Shown piece after piece: positions 1-7,931 of a stretch of 64,000 nt of DNA (position 1 is its first letter; the number at the start of each line of letters is the position of its first letter). The translations under genes were made by a program, and so were the position numbers. The DNA is from Tsuneonella troitsensis (GTDB lineage Bacteria; Pseudomonadota; Alphaproteobacteria; Sphingomonadales; Sphingomonadaceae): positions 372,001-436,000 of the forward strand of contig NZ_LMAU01000003.1 in the NCBI RefSeq assembly GCF_001441535.1, given 5' to 3'. The notes under the pieces were generated by a model. It saw only the letters and a list, made by a program, of their open reading frames with translations, was not told the origin of the DNA and ran no database searches.

Positions 1-146
1 AGGGCATCGCCGACGAAGAGTCCGATGCCAACGCAAAGGCGGCTGCCGCGAAGCCGGTCCATACCCTCGAAGGGCCGCACCACGAGGCCAAGCCCGCGGG
101 CGAGGCGGCGAAGGACATCCACCTCGGCGCCGAACACCGCGACTGA
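1..146 (+). CDS. tatA: TatA, C-terminal end (partial)
   Basis: The window opens inside a reading frame (codons from base 3) that ends at a TGA at 144-146. The last 47 residues are hydrophilic and rich in Ala, Glu, Lys and His (for example AKAAAAKPVHTLEG), as in the unstructured tail of the Tat translocase pore protein TatA. The diagnostic N-terminal membrane helix lies outside the window. The assignment rests on position: tatB starts 22 bases downstream and tatC follows, the usual tatABC order. TatA would oligomerise in the inner membrane to let folded proteins through. Identity is inferred from context rather than from a motif. Confidence 0.72.
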   Translation, partial: GIADEESDANAKAAAAKPVHTLEGPHHEAKPAGEAAKDIHLGAEHRD

Positions 147-168
147 CGTTCGCGCGAAAGGCTGATCC

Positions 169-537
169 ATGTTCGGAATAGACTGGCAGGAACTGCTGGT
201 CATCGTGTTCGTCGCGGTGCTGGTAATCGGTCCGAAGGACCTGCCCCGCGCGATGCGTACGGCGGGCAAGTGGATCGGCAAGGTCCGGCGCACCTCGAAC
301 CATTTCCGCGCCGGGGTCGAAGCGATGATCCGCGAAGCCGAGCTCGAGGAAATGGAAAAGAAGTGGGCCGAGCAGAACGCGCAGATCATGGCGCAGGTGC
401 CGCAGGTCGACCTGTCGGATCACGAAATGCGGCCCTTGCCCGGGTCGAACGCCGAAGCGAGAGTGGAAGAGGTCGCGCCGCCGAAGCCTGACGCCGAGAC
501 TTCGCCGCCCGACGAACCCCAGCTTCCGCTGCGCTGA
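169..537 (+). CDS. tatB: Sec-independent translocase protein TatB
   Basis: A 122-aa protein with a single N-terminal membrane helix (about residues 6-21), then the TatA/B hinge IGPKDLPRAMR (about 20-30), an amphipathic helix and a charged, Pro/Glu-rich tail. TatB together with TatC forms the receptor that binds twin-arginine signal peptides. The Glu-containing N-terminus (WQELLVIVFVAVLVIGP) fits TatB rather than TatA. It sits between tatA and tatC with an 11-base gap to tatC, so one operon is likely. Likely clients in this window are the PhoX phosphatase and the intradiol dioxygenase, both with RR-type signal peptides. Confidence 0.93.
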   Translation: MFGIDWQELLVIVFVAVLVIGPKDLPRAMRTAGKWIGKVRRTSNHFRAGVEAMIREAELEEMEKKWAEQNAQIMAQVPQVDLSDHEMRPLPGSNAEARVEEVAPPKPDAETSPPDEPQLPLR

Positions 538-547
538 GCACTCGCCG

Positions 548-1342
548 ATGGCCTTCAAGCTTTCCGACATCGACGATACGCAAGCGCCGCTGCTCGATCA
601 CCTGATTGAGCTGCGGACCCGGCTGCTCCGCGCGTTCGCCGCGCTGCTGGTGACGTTCTTCGTCTGCCTCTATTTCGCCAAGCCGATCCTGGGTTTCCTG
701 CTCCAGCCGCTGCTCGATGCCGGGCAGTCGAAGCTGATCTTCACGAAGCTCTACGGGCAGTTCTTCGTCGAGCTGAAGGTCGCGATGTGGGCGGCGTTCT
801 TCGTCAGTTTCCCGGTGATCGCCAACCAACTATGGGCGTTCGTTGCGCCGGGACTGTATGCCAAGGAAAAGAAGGCGTTCCTGCCGTTCCTGCTGGCGAC
901 CCCGGTCCTGTTTCTAGGCGGCGGTGCGCTTGCCTATTACGTCGTCATGCCGACCGCGTTTCACTGGTTCCTCGGCTTCGAAGGGACGCAGGGCGGGGTG
1001 GAGATCGAGGCACTGCCCAACAGCGAGGATTACCTCAGCCTCGTTATGCAGTTCATCCTGGCGTTCGGATTGTCGTTCCTGATGCCGGTCCTGTTGCTGC
1101 TGCTCAATACGGCGGGCATCGTCAGCCGCGCGCAACTGGTCGGCGCGCGGCGCTACATGATCGTCGCCGCGTTCGTGATCGCGGCAGTCGCCACGCCGCC
1201 CGACGTGATCAGCCAGATGATGCTGGCCGTTCCGCTGATCCTTCTGTTCGAAGGCGCGCTGATCGTGATGCACTTCACCGAGAAACGGGCAGCGAGCAAG
1301 GCGACGGACGAGGAATCCGAAGCGCCCGTATCGGCGGAATAA
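548..1342 (+). CDS. tatC: Sec-independent translocase protein TatC
   Basis: A 264-aa polytopic inner-membrane protein with about six hydrophobic segments. It carries the TatC signatures: an N-terminal HLIELRTRLLRAF (about residues 17-29) and NQLWAFVAPGLYAKEKK (about 97-113), the first periplasmic/cytoplasmic loop region that contacts twin-arginine signals. It is the core receptor of the Tat pathway and follows tatB directly. The C-terminal 25 residues are charged and cytoplasmic. Length and motifs are normal for the family. Confidence 0.97.
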   Translation: MAFKLSDIDDTQAPLLDHLIELRTRLLRAFAALLVTFFVCLYFAKPILGFLLQPLLDAGQSKLIFTKLYGQFFVELKVAMWAAFFVSFPVIANQLWAFVAPGLYAKEKKAFLPFLLATPVLFLGGGALAYYVVMPTAFHWFLGFEGTQGGVEIEALPNSEDYLSLVMQFILAFGLSFLMPVLLLLLNTAGIVSRAQLVGARRYMIVAAFVIAAVATPPDVISQMMLAVPLILLFEGALIVMHFTEKRAASKATDEESEAPVSAE

Positions 1343-1370
1343 AGCTTCGGCCTTGGGCTCTAGTGGCCGT

Positions 1371-1721
1371 TCAAGCTGTGATTGGCTTGGCGTTGGCGCC
1401 AAGCAGAACCCCTGCCGTATCACCGTCATGCTTCCATGAGAGGTAGGTCAGGTATGGCAACAGGAAACCAGCCCCACCGACGAAGGCCACCAGCGCCAGC
1501 CCCAGGCCAGCCACCGAAAAGCGATTGCGCCACGCGGTCCAAGCGGCCGCGAGGAACAGCATCATCGTGAAGTCGAGATTGAATTGGCCCGGCCACTCCC
1601 AGCGCGCGATGTCGCCCAAGAAAATCGGGAAAAGGTTCGAGCCGTGATCGAGGATCACCTTGCCGGTGTAGAACGCCAGCGCGCCCCACAGGACCATGAG
1701 GAACAGGTAGAACGGCCGCAT
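1371..1721 (-). CDS. Small membrane protein of unknown function
   Basis: A 116-aa protein with three hydrophobic stretches (about residues 3-22, 50-64 and 69-92) and charged loops between them (for example the DIARWEWPG segment). It ends with a short soluble tail. It starts one base away from the stop of the enoyl-CoA hydratase gene at 1723, so it is probably the last gene of that operon. I do not recognise the family; nothing in it suggests an enzyme. It converges on tatC with a 28-base gap. Confidence 0.7.
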   Translation of the reverse strand: MRPFYLFLMVLWGALAFYTGKVILDHGSNLFPIFLGDIARWEWPGQFNLDFTMMLFLAAAWTAWRNRFSVAGLGLALVAFVGGAGFLLPYLTYLSWKHDGDTAGVLLGANAKPITA

Positions 1722-1722
1722 T

Positions 1723-2517
1723 CTATCGTCCTTTCCATTTGCCGTCGCGCTTTTCGATGAACGCCGCCATGCCCTCGGCCTTGTCTTCGCTGGCGGCGAG
1801 GATCTGAAAGATGCGGCGTTCGACTATCAGGCCCTGATCGAGCGTGGTCTCGAACGCGGCATTGACCATTTCCTTGTTCGCGATCGCGGCCATCGGCGGC
1901 ATTCCGGCGATCGTTGCAGCAGTCTTGAGCGCTTCGTCGAGCAGTTCGGCATGCGGAACCACCCGCGCGACGAGGCCGCTGGCCTCCGCTTCGGCGGCGT
2001 CCATCATCCGGCCGGTCAGGCACATTTCCATCGCCTTGGCCTTGCCCACGGCACGCGTAAGTCTTTGACTTCCGCCCATTCCTGGAGCGACGCCGAGCTT
2101 GATTTCGGGCTGGCCGAACTTGGCCTTGTCCGACGCGATGATGAAATCGGCCATCATGGCCAGCTCGCAACCGCCGCCCAGCGCAAAGCCGTTCACCGCC
2201 GCGATCCAAGGCTTGCGGGTCGCCTTGACGAGGTGGCTGGTCCAGCGGGCGAAGAAGTCGTCGAGGTAGAAATCGGCTGCCGGTTTGTCGGCCATTTCCT
2301 TGATGTCCGCGCCCGCAGCAAAGGCCTTGTCGCCGCTGCCGGTAAGGACCGCGCAGCGTTGGTCGGGGTCGGCTTCGTAGGCGGAAAAGACGAAAATCAG
2401 CTCGTCCAGCACCGTAGAATTCAGCGCATTCAGCGCCTGCGGGCGATTGAGCGTGATGAGGGTGACTGGTCCCCGCAATTCGACGGTAACGGTCTCGTAG
2501 GTCAAAGCGGCTTCCAT
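1723..2517 (-). CDS. Enoyl-CoA hydratase
   Basis: A 264-aa crotonase-fold enzyme that adds water to trans-2-enoyl-CoA. Visible family marks are [11 protein letters not shown] near the N-terminus, the oxyanion-hole loops [12 protein letters not shown] and [15 protein letters not shown], and both catalytic Glu contexts: [16 protein letters not shown] and [11 protein letters not shown]. The ATG at 2517 was chosen because the frame is open far upstream but the homology begins there. It overlaps the 3' end of the hydroxyisobutyryl-CoA hydrolase gene by 16 bases. With its two upstream partners it would hydrate methacrylyl-CoA in valine breakdown; broader short-chain use is possible. Confidence 0.93.
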   Translation of the reverse strand: MEAALTYETVTVELRGPVTLITLNRPQALNALNSTVLDELIFVFSAYEADPDQRCAVLTGSGDKAFAAGADIKEMADKPAADFYLDDFFARWTSHLVKATRKPWIAAVNGFALGGGCELAMMADFIIASDKAKFGQPEIKLGVAPGMGGSQRLTRAVGKAKAMEMCLTGRMMDAAEAEASGLVARVVPHAELLDEALKTAATIAGMPPMAAIANKEMVNAAFETTLDQGLIVERRIFQILAASEDKAEGMAAFIEKRDGKWKGR

Positions 2518-3548
2518 TCTTCTTCGGCTGGCAGGGGAGCGAAAATCGAGTCGATCAGGTCCTCGCTCACGCCCTCGGGCGTCGCCGGGTTCCACTTGGG
2601 ATCGTTCGTCTTGTCGACGATCACCGCGCGGACGCCTTCGGCAAAGTCCGGGCGGGTAAGGACGCGGCTGGCGATGCGGTATTCCATCCGCATCTCGTCG
2701 GCGAAATCGGTTAGCTGCGCGGCTTCGGCGAGCTGGCGCAGCGCGACCTTGCAGGTCTGCGGGCTCTTGGTGTGGAGCGTCGCCAGCTCCTTCATCGCCC
2801 ACTCGCTGTCGTCGCCTTCCAGGCTGGCGAGGATGTCTTCCAGCCGGTCGGAGCGGAAATGGTGCGCGATCCGCTCGGCATTGGCCTCGATCCGGGCGAG
2901 CGGCGGGGTGATCGAAAGTTCCGAGAGGATGCCGGCGATACGATCCGGGTGATCGGCGATGCGCGCCTTGGCCTCGGCCAGCTTGTCGGCCGGAAGGTAA
3001 TGCGTGGCGAGGCCCGCCCAGAGGCATTCCGCCCCGTCGAGCCGCGCGCCGGTCAACGCCAGGAACTGCCCGAGCCGTCCCGACAGGCGCGAAAGGTACC
3101 ATCCGCCGCCAACGTCGGGGAACAGGCCGATGCCGGTCTCGGGCATGGCGAAGCGGGTATGTTCGGTGGCGACGCGGAACCGGGCGGGCTGCGAGATGCC
3201 GACACCGCCGCCCATCGTCACCCCGTCCATGAAGGCGACGATCGGCTTGGCATAGCCGAACATCCAGTGGTTGAGCTGGTACTCGTCGTGAAAGAACCTG
3301 CGCCCCGACACGCCGTTATCGGTGAGCGCGCTGTGCCGCAGCAGGTTGATGTCTCCCCCGGCGCAGAAACCACGCCCTTCGGCATGGTCAAGGATCACGA
3401 CCTCGACCGCATCGTCGTTCGACCATCCAGCCAGCGCCGCGCTCATCGCGTGACACATGTCGAGGGTGAGCGCGTGCAGCGCCTTGGGCCGGTTCAGCGA
3501 GATATGCCCCGCGCGGCCGTGAGTGTGGATGTTGACCACTTCCGTCAT
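2502..3548 (-). CDS. 3-hydroxyisobutyryl-CoA hydrolase (enoyl-CoA hydratase/isomerase superfamily)
   Basis: A 348-aa crotonase-superfamily protein of the longer HIBCH type. It has [34 protein letters not shown] and the hydrolase-specific [21 protein letters not shown], in which Glu and Asp supply catalysis. The enzyme releases CoA from 3-hydroxyisobutyryl-CoA, the committed step of valine degradation. It overlaps the acyl-CoA dehydrogenase stop by 4 bases (ATGA) and the hydratase start by 16, so the three genes are translationally coupled. No mmsA or mmsB gene lies next to it in the window. Confidence 0.92.
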   Translation of the reverse strand: MTEVVNIHTHGRAGHISLNRPKALHALTLDMCHAMSAALAGWSNDDAVEVVILDHAEGRGFCAGGDINLLRHSALTDNGVSGRRFFHDEYQLNHWMFGYAKPIVAFMDGVTMGGGVGISQPARFRVATEHTRFAMPETGIGLFPDVGGGWYLSRLSGRLGQFLALTGARLDGAECLWAGLATHYLPADKLAEAKARIADHPDRIAGILSELSITPPLARIEANAERIAHHFRSDRLEDILASLEGDDSEWAMKELATLHTKSPQTCKVALRQLAEAAQLTDFADEMRMEYRIASRVLTRPDFAEGVRAVIVDKTNDPKWNPATPEGVSEDLIDSIFAPLPAEEEWKPL

Positions 3549-4690
3549 TGGCGCAGCATGTCCCGGCCCACGATCATACGCATGACCTGGTTGGTTCCTT
3601 CGAGGATCGAGTGGACGCGCAGGTCTCGCCAGAAGCGTTCGATCGGATAGTCCTTGAGATAGCCGTAACCGCCGAACAGCTGCAGCGCGTCGTTGACGAT
3701 CTTGCTGCCGCTGTCGGTCGCCAGCCGCTTGGCCATCGCGGAAAAGCGCGTCTTGTCAGGCGCATTGTCGGTCACCTTGGCGGCGGCGAGGTAAAGCAGC
3801 GCGCGCGCCGCTTCGAGGTCGGTCGCCATGTCGGCGAGCATGAACTGGGTGTTCTGGAAGTCGGCGATCGGCTGGCCGAACTGCTGGCGCTCCTTGGTGT
3901 ACTTCACCGCCTCGTCGAGGCAGCGCTGCGCTCCGCCCAGGCTGCACGCGCCGATGTTGAGCCGCCCGCCGTCCAGCCCGGCCATCGCGAAGCGAAAGCC
4001 TTCGCCTTCGCCGCCGACGCGGTTGGCGACCGGAACGCGGCAATCCTCGAAGATGAGCTGCGCGGTGGGCGATGCGTTCCAGCCGAGCTTCTTCTCCGGC
4101 GCGCCGTGGCTGAGGCCGGGCGTGTCCTTTTCGACGACGAGGCAGGTGATGCCCCTGGATTTGTCGTCGCCGGTGCGGACCATCACGACGTAGATGTCGT
4201 TGAACCCGCTGCCGCTGATAAACTGCTTGGTGCCGTTTATGACGTAATGATCGCCATCGAGGCGGGCGGTGGTCTTGAGCGCCGCCGCGTCCGACCCGCT
4301 GCCGGGTTCGGTGAGCGCGTAGCTCGCGATCTTTTCCATGCTGACGAGGCTCGGCAGGAACCGCGCCTTGACGTCCTCGCCGCCGAACCGGTCGATCATC
4401 CACGCGGCCATGTTGTGAATCGAGATATAGGCGCTGGTCGCGGGACAGCCATAGGCCATCGCCTCCATGATCAGCGCCGCCTCGAGCCGGCCTAGTGCGA
4501 TCCCGCCGCTTTCCTCGGACACATAGATCGACCCGAAGCCGAGCTCGCCCGCGGCCTGCACCACGTCGCGCGGGAAGTGATGATCCTCGTCCCATTGCGC
4601 GGCGAACGGCGTGATCCGGTCGGCGGTGAACTTGCGCGCCATGTCCTGGATGGCGAGCTGGTCGTCGGTAAGCTGGAATTGCCCTGTCAT
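3545..4690 (-). CDS. Acyl-CoA dehydrogenase (isobutyryl-CoA dehydrogenase-like)
   Basis: A 381-aa flavoenzyme. Visible motifs are YALTEPGSGSDAAALKT (FAD/substrate binding, central beta domain), KYTKERQQFGQPIADFQ and the C-terminal LFGGYGYLKDYPIERFWRD plus HSILEGTNQVMR, whose Glu is in the position of the catalytic base of short/branched-chain members. The ATG at 4690 (MTGQFQLTDDQ) was preferred over an in-frame upstream ATG because family homology starts there. Clustering with an enoyl-CoA hydratase and HIBCH points to isobutyryl-CoA as substrate. It heads the operon, divergent from the gene at 4771. Confidence 0.92.
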   Translation of the reverse strand: MTGQFQLTDDQLAIQDMARKFTADRITPFAAQWDEDHHFPRDVVQAAGELGFGSIYVSEESGGIALGRLEAALIMEAMAYGCPATSAYISIHNMAAWMIDRFGGEDVKARFLPSLVSMEKIASYALTEPGSGSDAAALKTTARLDGDHYVINGTKQFISGSGFNDIYVVMVRTGDDKSRGITCLVVEKDTPGLSHGAPEKKLGWNASPTAQLIFEDCRVPVANRVGGEGEGFRFAMAGLDGGRLNIGACSLGGAQRCLDEAVKYTKERQQFGQPIADFQNTQFMLADMATDLEAARALLYLAAAKVTDNAPDKTRFSAMAKRLATDSGSKIVNDALQLFGGYGYLKDYPIERFWRDLRVHSILEGTNQVMRMIVGRDMLRQ

Positions 4691-4770
4691 GGCTTTGCCC
4701 CTAGCCAACTGCGCGGGGTGTTGGAAGTGGGGCGTAGCCGCTTCGCCTCGTCGCACGAATCGAGAGCCGG

Positions 4771-5151
4771 ATGACAGCCGAACAACCCCGCCTGCTGATG
4801 ATCTACAACGCCGACGGCGGCCTGTTCGCGATGGTCAGCGATGCGGTGCACAAGGTGCTGTCGCCCTCGACCTATCCATGCTCGCTGTGCGCGATCACCT
4901 ATGGCGCGACGCGGATGAAGGGCGAATGGCGCGCGTACATCGAACGGTTGCCCTTTGCCGTGACGTTCCACCACCGCGACGACTTTGCCGCCGCCTGGCC
5001 GGATGCCCGGGTCGAGCTGCCCGCGATCCTGATCGAGCGCAGCGGCCGGCTTCAGGAGCTCGTCACCGCCGCCGAACTCGACGTGGTGCCCGACGTGACG
5101 GCCCTCATGGCCCTGCTGGATGAGCGACTGGCTCAGCTACAGCGGGTGTAG
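4771..5151 (+). CDS. Conserved protein of unknown function with a CxxC motif
   Basis: A 126-aa soluble protein. It begins with a hydrophobic strand and LLMIYNADGGLFAM, followed by YPCSLCAITYG (about residues 35-45), a CxxC that could bind metal or be redox active, and a C-terminal alpha/beta segment. The layout loosely recalls a thioredoxin-like or metal-binding fold, but I do not recognise the family and make no functional claim. It is divergent from the acyl-CoA dehydrogenase operon, and its 3' end overlaps the convergent lipoprotein gene by 19 bases. Confidence 0.75.
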   Translation: MTAEQPRLLMIYNADGGLFAMVSDAVHKVLSPSTYPCSLCAITYGATRMKGEWRAYIERLPFAVTFHHRDDFAAAWPDARVELPAILIERSGRLQELVTAAELDVVPDVTALMALLDERLAQLQRV

Positions 5152-5618
5152 GTAAACGGCCCGCCCGGCTCGTCCCCGCCGCGGTCGGTGCGGGTCATCG
5201 TGTCGCCGGACACGGACAGTTCAACGTCACGCGTCCAGTTCATGCCTTCGCCAGTAAAGGCATAGTCTGCCCGGATGGCCATATCGCTGCTGGACCGCAC
5301 GGTGCCCAGGCGCCCGACCGATTCGTAGAAGGTGAGCGTGGTGGGCGCGATCGTCAGTAGGCCCTTGGCGTCGCCGCGCGTGCTCGTGCAGTCGGCCGGC
5401 ACCATGCCCCATCGACCGTGCAGCGCTGCGGGAATGGCGGTCGCGACATCGCCCGTCGGAGCCGCGGTCGGGGCGGGGGAGGCGGTGTCGGCGGCAGGAA
5501 CGGTCGAAGGCGCGACGGTTCCTTCCGTATCGGCGGTCGTCATTTCGCTATCGGCTTGCTGGCACCCGGCGAGGGCCAAGGTCAGGACGACGGAAAGCAG
5601 GATAGGACGCACGGGCAA
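5133..5618 (-). CDS. Putative lipoprotein of unknown function
   Basis: A 161-aa protein with a lipoprotein signal peptide: MPVRPILLSVVLTLALAGC, lipobox LAGC with Cys at residue 19. A low-complexity Thr/Ala/Pro linker (about 20-58) leads into a compact domain with GRWGMVPADCTSTRGDAKG and a terminal Cys (TYTRCS). The two Cys of the mature domain could pair in the periplasm. The domain looks like a small beta-rich fold but I cannot name it. It is convergent with, and overlaps, the 3' end of the CxxC protein gene. Confidence 0.75.
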   Translation of the reverse strand: MPVRPILLSVVLTLALAGCQQADSEMTTADTEGTVAPSTVPAADTASPAPTAAPTGDVATAIPAALHGRWGMVPADCTSTRGDAKGLLTIAPTTLTFYESVGRLGTVRSSSDMAIRADYAFTGEGMNWTRDVELSVSGDTMTRTDRGGDEPGGPFTYTRCS

Positions 5619-5813
5619 TCTCCCAGTTCGGTATGCAATGCCGGAACAACTTCCAACCTTGCGACTGGGTCCGGTCTTCGCAAGCCGAAAATTTCGCTGA
5701 TCGACACATGCTCCGATCCGGTCGACGTCTCGGCGCGATGTCGATTGACCCTTGCTGCTTGCCCACGCTAAGGCCCGCGCCGCGTCGGCGGGTCTCCGCT
5801 GGAGATCCGATGC

Positions 5814-5887
5814 GCGGGTATGATGTAATGGTAGCCTGTCAGCTTCCCATGCTGAACGCGCGGGTTCGATTCCCGCTACCCGCTCCA
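5814..5887 (+). tRNA. tRNA-Gly (anticodon CCC)
   Basis: A 74-base cloverleaf. The acceptor arms GCGGGTA (5814-5820) and TACCCGC (5877-5883) pair perfectly, followed by discriminator T and an encoded CCA. The anticodon stem TCAGC/GCTGA encloses the loop TTCCCAT, giving anticodon CCC. The T arm GCGGG-TTCGATT-CCCGC is perfect. It decodes GGG. It stands alone between the lipoprotein gene (5'-facing away) and the hydrolase gene; the run CTTTT follows. Confidence 0.97.
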
Positions 5888-5965
5888 GCCCTTTTCATCG
5901 CGTCGGCTTGCCAAGCGCATTGGCGCCCGCAATGGTGGCTCTTTGCAACCTGATCGGGGCAGGAC

Positions 5966-6910
5966 TTGAACGACGTCGCATCGCTGGACCCGAATTACGA
6001 CGGAACGCTGCTTGGCCGCTTCGACGGCGAGGTGCCGCCGCGCGCCGCGTGGTTTGCCGAAGCGATCGCCCATGAACCCGAGCGTTCCACCTTCGAGGTG
6101 GAAGGCGCGGCTATCGAGCTGCTGACCTGGGGCGAGCGGGGGAAGCCGGGCTTGCTTTTCCTGCACGGCAATGCCGCCCACGCGGACTGGTGGAGCTTCA
6201 TTGCGCCGCAATTCGCCGACACCCATCGCTGCGCGGCGATATCGTGGTCCGGCATGGGGCGTTCGGGCTGGCGGGCGGCCTACAACATCCCGATCTTTGC
6301 CAGGGAAGCGATCGCGGCGATCGAGGTCGCGGGGCTGGCCGCTTCGGGCATGCTGCCGGTCGTGGTCGCGCACTCGTTCGGCGGCTTTCCCACACTGCGC
6401 CTCGCCAGCCACCATCCCGAGGCCATTTCGGGGGCGATCCTCGTCGATTCCGCGCCACCGCGCGCCGAAGGCGGGCCGCCGCCGCGCCTGGCGCAGGGGC
6501 GTGCGCACAATCCGCGCTATCCCTCGATCGAATCGGCGCTGCGGCGGTTCCGGTTCCTGCCCGAACAGGACGAGGGCCTGCCCGAAATCATCGACTGGAT
6601 GGCGCGATGCGCCCTGCACGAGGTGCCTGAAACCGACGATGCCCCCGGCGGGTGGACTTGGCGCTTCGACCCGCAATTCTGGGCCAAGTTCGAACGCGGG
6701 GATTTCTCCGCAGTCACGAAGGTGCCGACGGGGATCGTGATCGGCGAAAAGTCCGCGCTGTTCCCGCCCGGCCGGCTGGAAGACCTTCAGGCGTTGATCC
6801 CCGATCTGCGCTTCACCACCGTGATCGAGGACGCGTATCACCACGTCCTGGTCGATCATCCGCTCGAACTGGTGGCGGCGATCCGCGAAGGGCTGCCGAA
6901 GCTCGCCTGA
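5966..6910 (+). CDS. Alpha/beta hydrolase
   Basis: A 314-aa alpha/beta-hydrolase. It shows LLFLHGNAAHADWW (oxyanion-side HG), the nucleophile elbow VVAHSFGGFPT with Ser at about residue 136, an acid in the strand after PTGIVIGEKSALFP, and the catalytic His in DAYHHVLVDHP (about 293). A hydrophilic cap lies between about 165 and 235. The start is a TTG at 5966, the only start matching the homology; GGGGCAGGA lies just upstream as a ribosome site. The substrate cannot be told from sequence. It converges with the SDR gene, 3 bases apart. Confidence 0.85.
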   Translation: MNDVASLDPNYDGTLLGRFDGEVPPRAAWFAEAIAHEPERSTFEVEGAAIELLTWGERGKPGLLFLHGNAAHADWWSFIAPQFADTHRCAAISWSGMGRSGWRAAYNIPIFAREAIAAIEVAGLAASGMLPVVVAHSFGGFPTLRLASHHPEAISGAILVDSAPPRAEGGPPPRLAQGRAHNPRYPSIESALRRFRFLPEQDEGLPEIIDWMARCALHEVPETDDAPGGWTWRFDPQFWAKFERGDFSAVTKVPTGIVIGEKSALFPPGRLEDLQALIPDLRFTTVIEDAYHHVLVDHPLELVAAIREGLPKLA

Positions 6911-6913
6911 GCT

Positions 6914-7708
6914 TTACCGGGGCGGCATCCGGATGCCGCCGTCGAGCCGGAACTGGTGCGCGTTGAGATAGCCGTTGCGCGCGATCTCGAGCACCAGCGA
7001 CGCGAATTCCTCGGGCTCGCCGAGCCGCTTGGGGAAGGGCACGCTGGCGTTGAGTTGGTCCCACATTGCCGGGTTGCGGTCCTTCATCCCCAGCATCAGC
7101 GGCGTCGCGAAGATGCCCGGCATGATCGAGTTGACCCGGATGCCAAGGTCCATGAGGTCGCGCGCCATCGGCAGGACGAGGCCGTTCACGCCTGCCTTGC
7201 AACTGCCATAGATGACCTGGCCGATCTGGCCGTCCTGTGCGGCGACCGATGCGGTCAGGACGATGCAGCCGCGCTCGCCATCTTCATTGAGGGGATCGGC
7301 GTTCGCCATGCCGAGCGCCGACAGCGACGCGACGCGGTAGCTGGACACGAGCACGCCCTCGGCCCCGAAGGCATAGTCCTCGGTCGACAGGCGCTTGTAG
7401 CCGCCGGTTTCCTTGTCCCAGCCCACGGTCTTGCCGCGCCGGCTGGTCATCGCGCAGTGGACCGTCACTCGCTCCTGCCCGTGCGCGGCGCGCGCCTTGT
7501 CGAAGCCGGCGACGACCGATTCCTCGCTGGTGATGTCCACCCGGCAGAACACGCCGCCGATCGCCGCGGCATGGGCTTCGCCCGCCTCTTCGTTGACGTC
7601 GAAAATCGCGACCCTGAAGCCGGCATCGGCCAGTGCCTCGGCGCTAGCCTTGCCCAGACCCGATGCGCCCCCGGTCACCACCGCTGCCATCCCCGCTTCG
7701 AACTTCAT
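6914..7708 (-). CDS. Short-chain dehydrogenase/reductase (3-hydroxyacyl-CoA dehydrogenase type 2-like)
   Basis: A 264-aa SDR. The cofactor loop TGGASGLGKASAEAL is near the N-terminus, Asp of VAIFDVNEE suggests NAD(H) preference, the catalytic Ser lies in VLTASVAAQDG and the YxxxK pair in YGSCKAG. The FATPLMLGM and RLGEPEEFASLV segments match the 17-beta-HSD10/HADH2 subgroup, which oxidises short 3-hydroxyacyl-CoA. An ATG at 7708 preceded by GGGAGAG was taken over an upstream in-frame ATG. It faces away from the TonB receptor gene. Confidence 0.88.
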   Translation of the reverse strand: MKFEAGMAAVVTGGASGLGKASAEALADAGFRVAIFDVNEEAGEAHAAAIGGVFCRVDITSEESVVAGFDKARAAHGQERVTVHCAMTSRRGKTVGWDKETGGYKRLSTEDYAFGAEGVLVSSYRVASLSALGMANADPLNEDGERGCIVLTASVAAQDGQIGQVIYGSCKAGVNGLVLPMARDLMDLGIRVNSIMPGIFATPLMLGMKDRNPAMWDQLNASVPFPKRLGEPEEFASLVLEIARNGYLNAHQFRLDGGIRMPPR

Positions 7709-7931
7709 CGCACTCTCCCGCCAAGTAACCGGCCCTGTCGTGGGTCTCTTACCCGTTGCTATCGCAGGACGAGCAGCGGCGCGCAAAGGGACAAAAGGGC
7801 GAGTTCAATGACAGCTCGCCATGACCTGCGCATAAAACCGACACGAAAGCGACCCGATCCCGCAACAAAAGCGTCGTCGCACAGTCACCGATGCGCACTA
7901 GCGGCTACTCCAGACGGACTGGAGACCCACA

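Noticed and set aside
7808-7826. Possible PhoB box (ATGACA and ATGACC) upstream of the TonB receptor
   Set aside because: The two half-sites are 13 bases apart rather than the 11 expected for a Pho box, and the second is imperfect; too weak to annotate.
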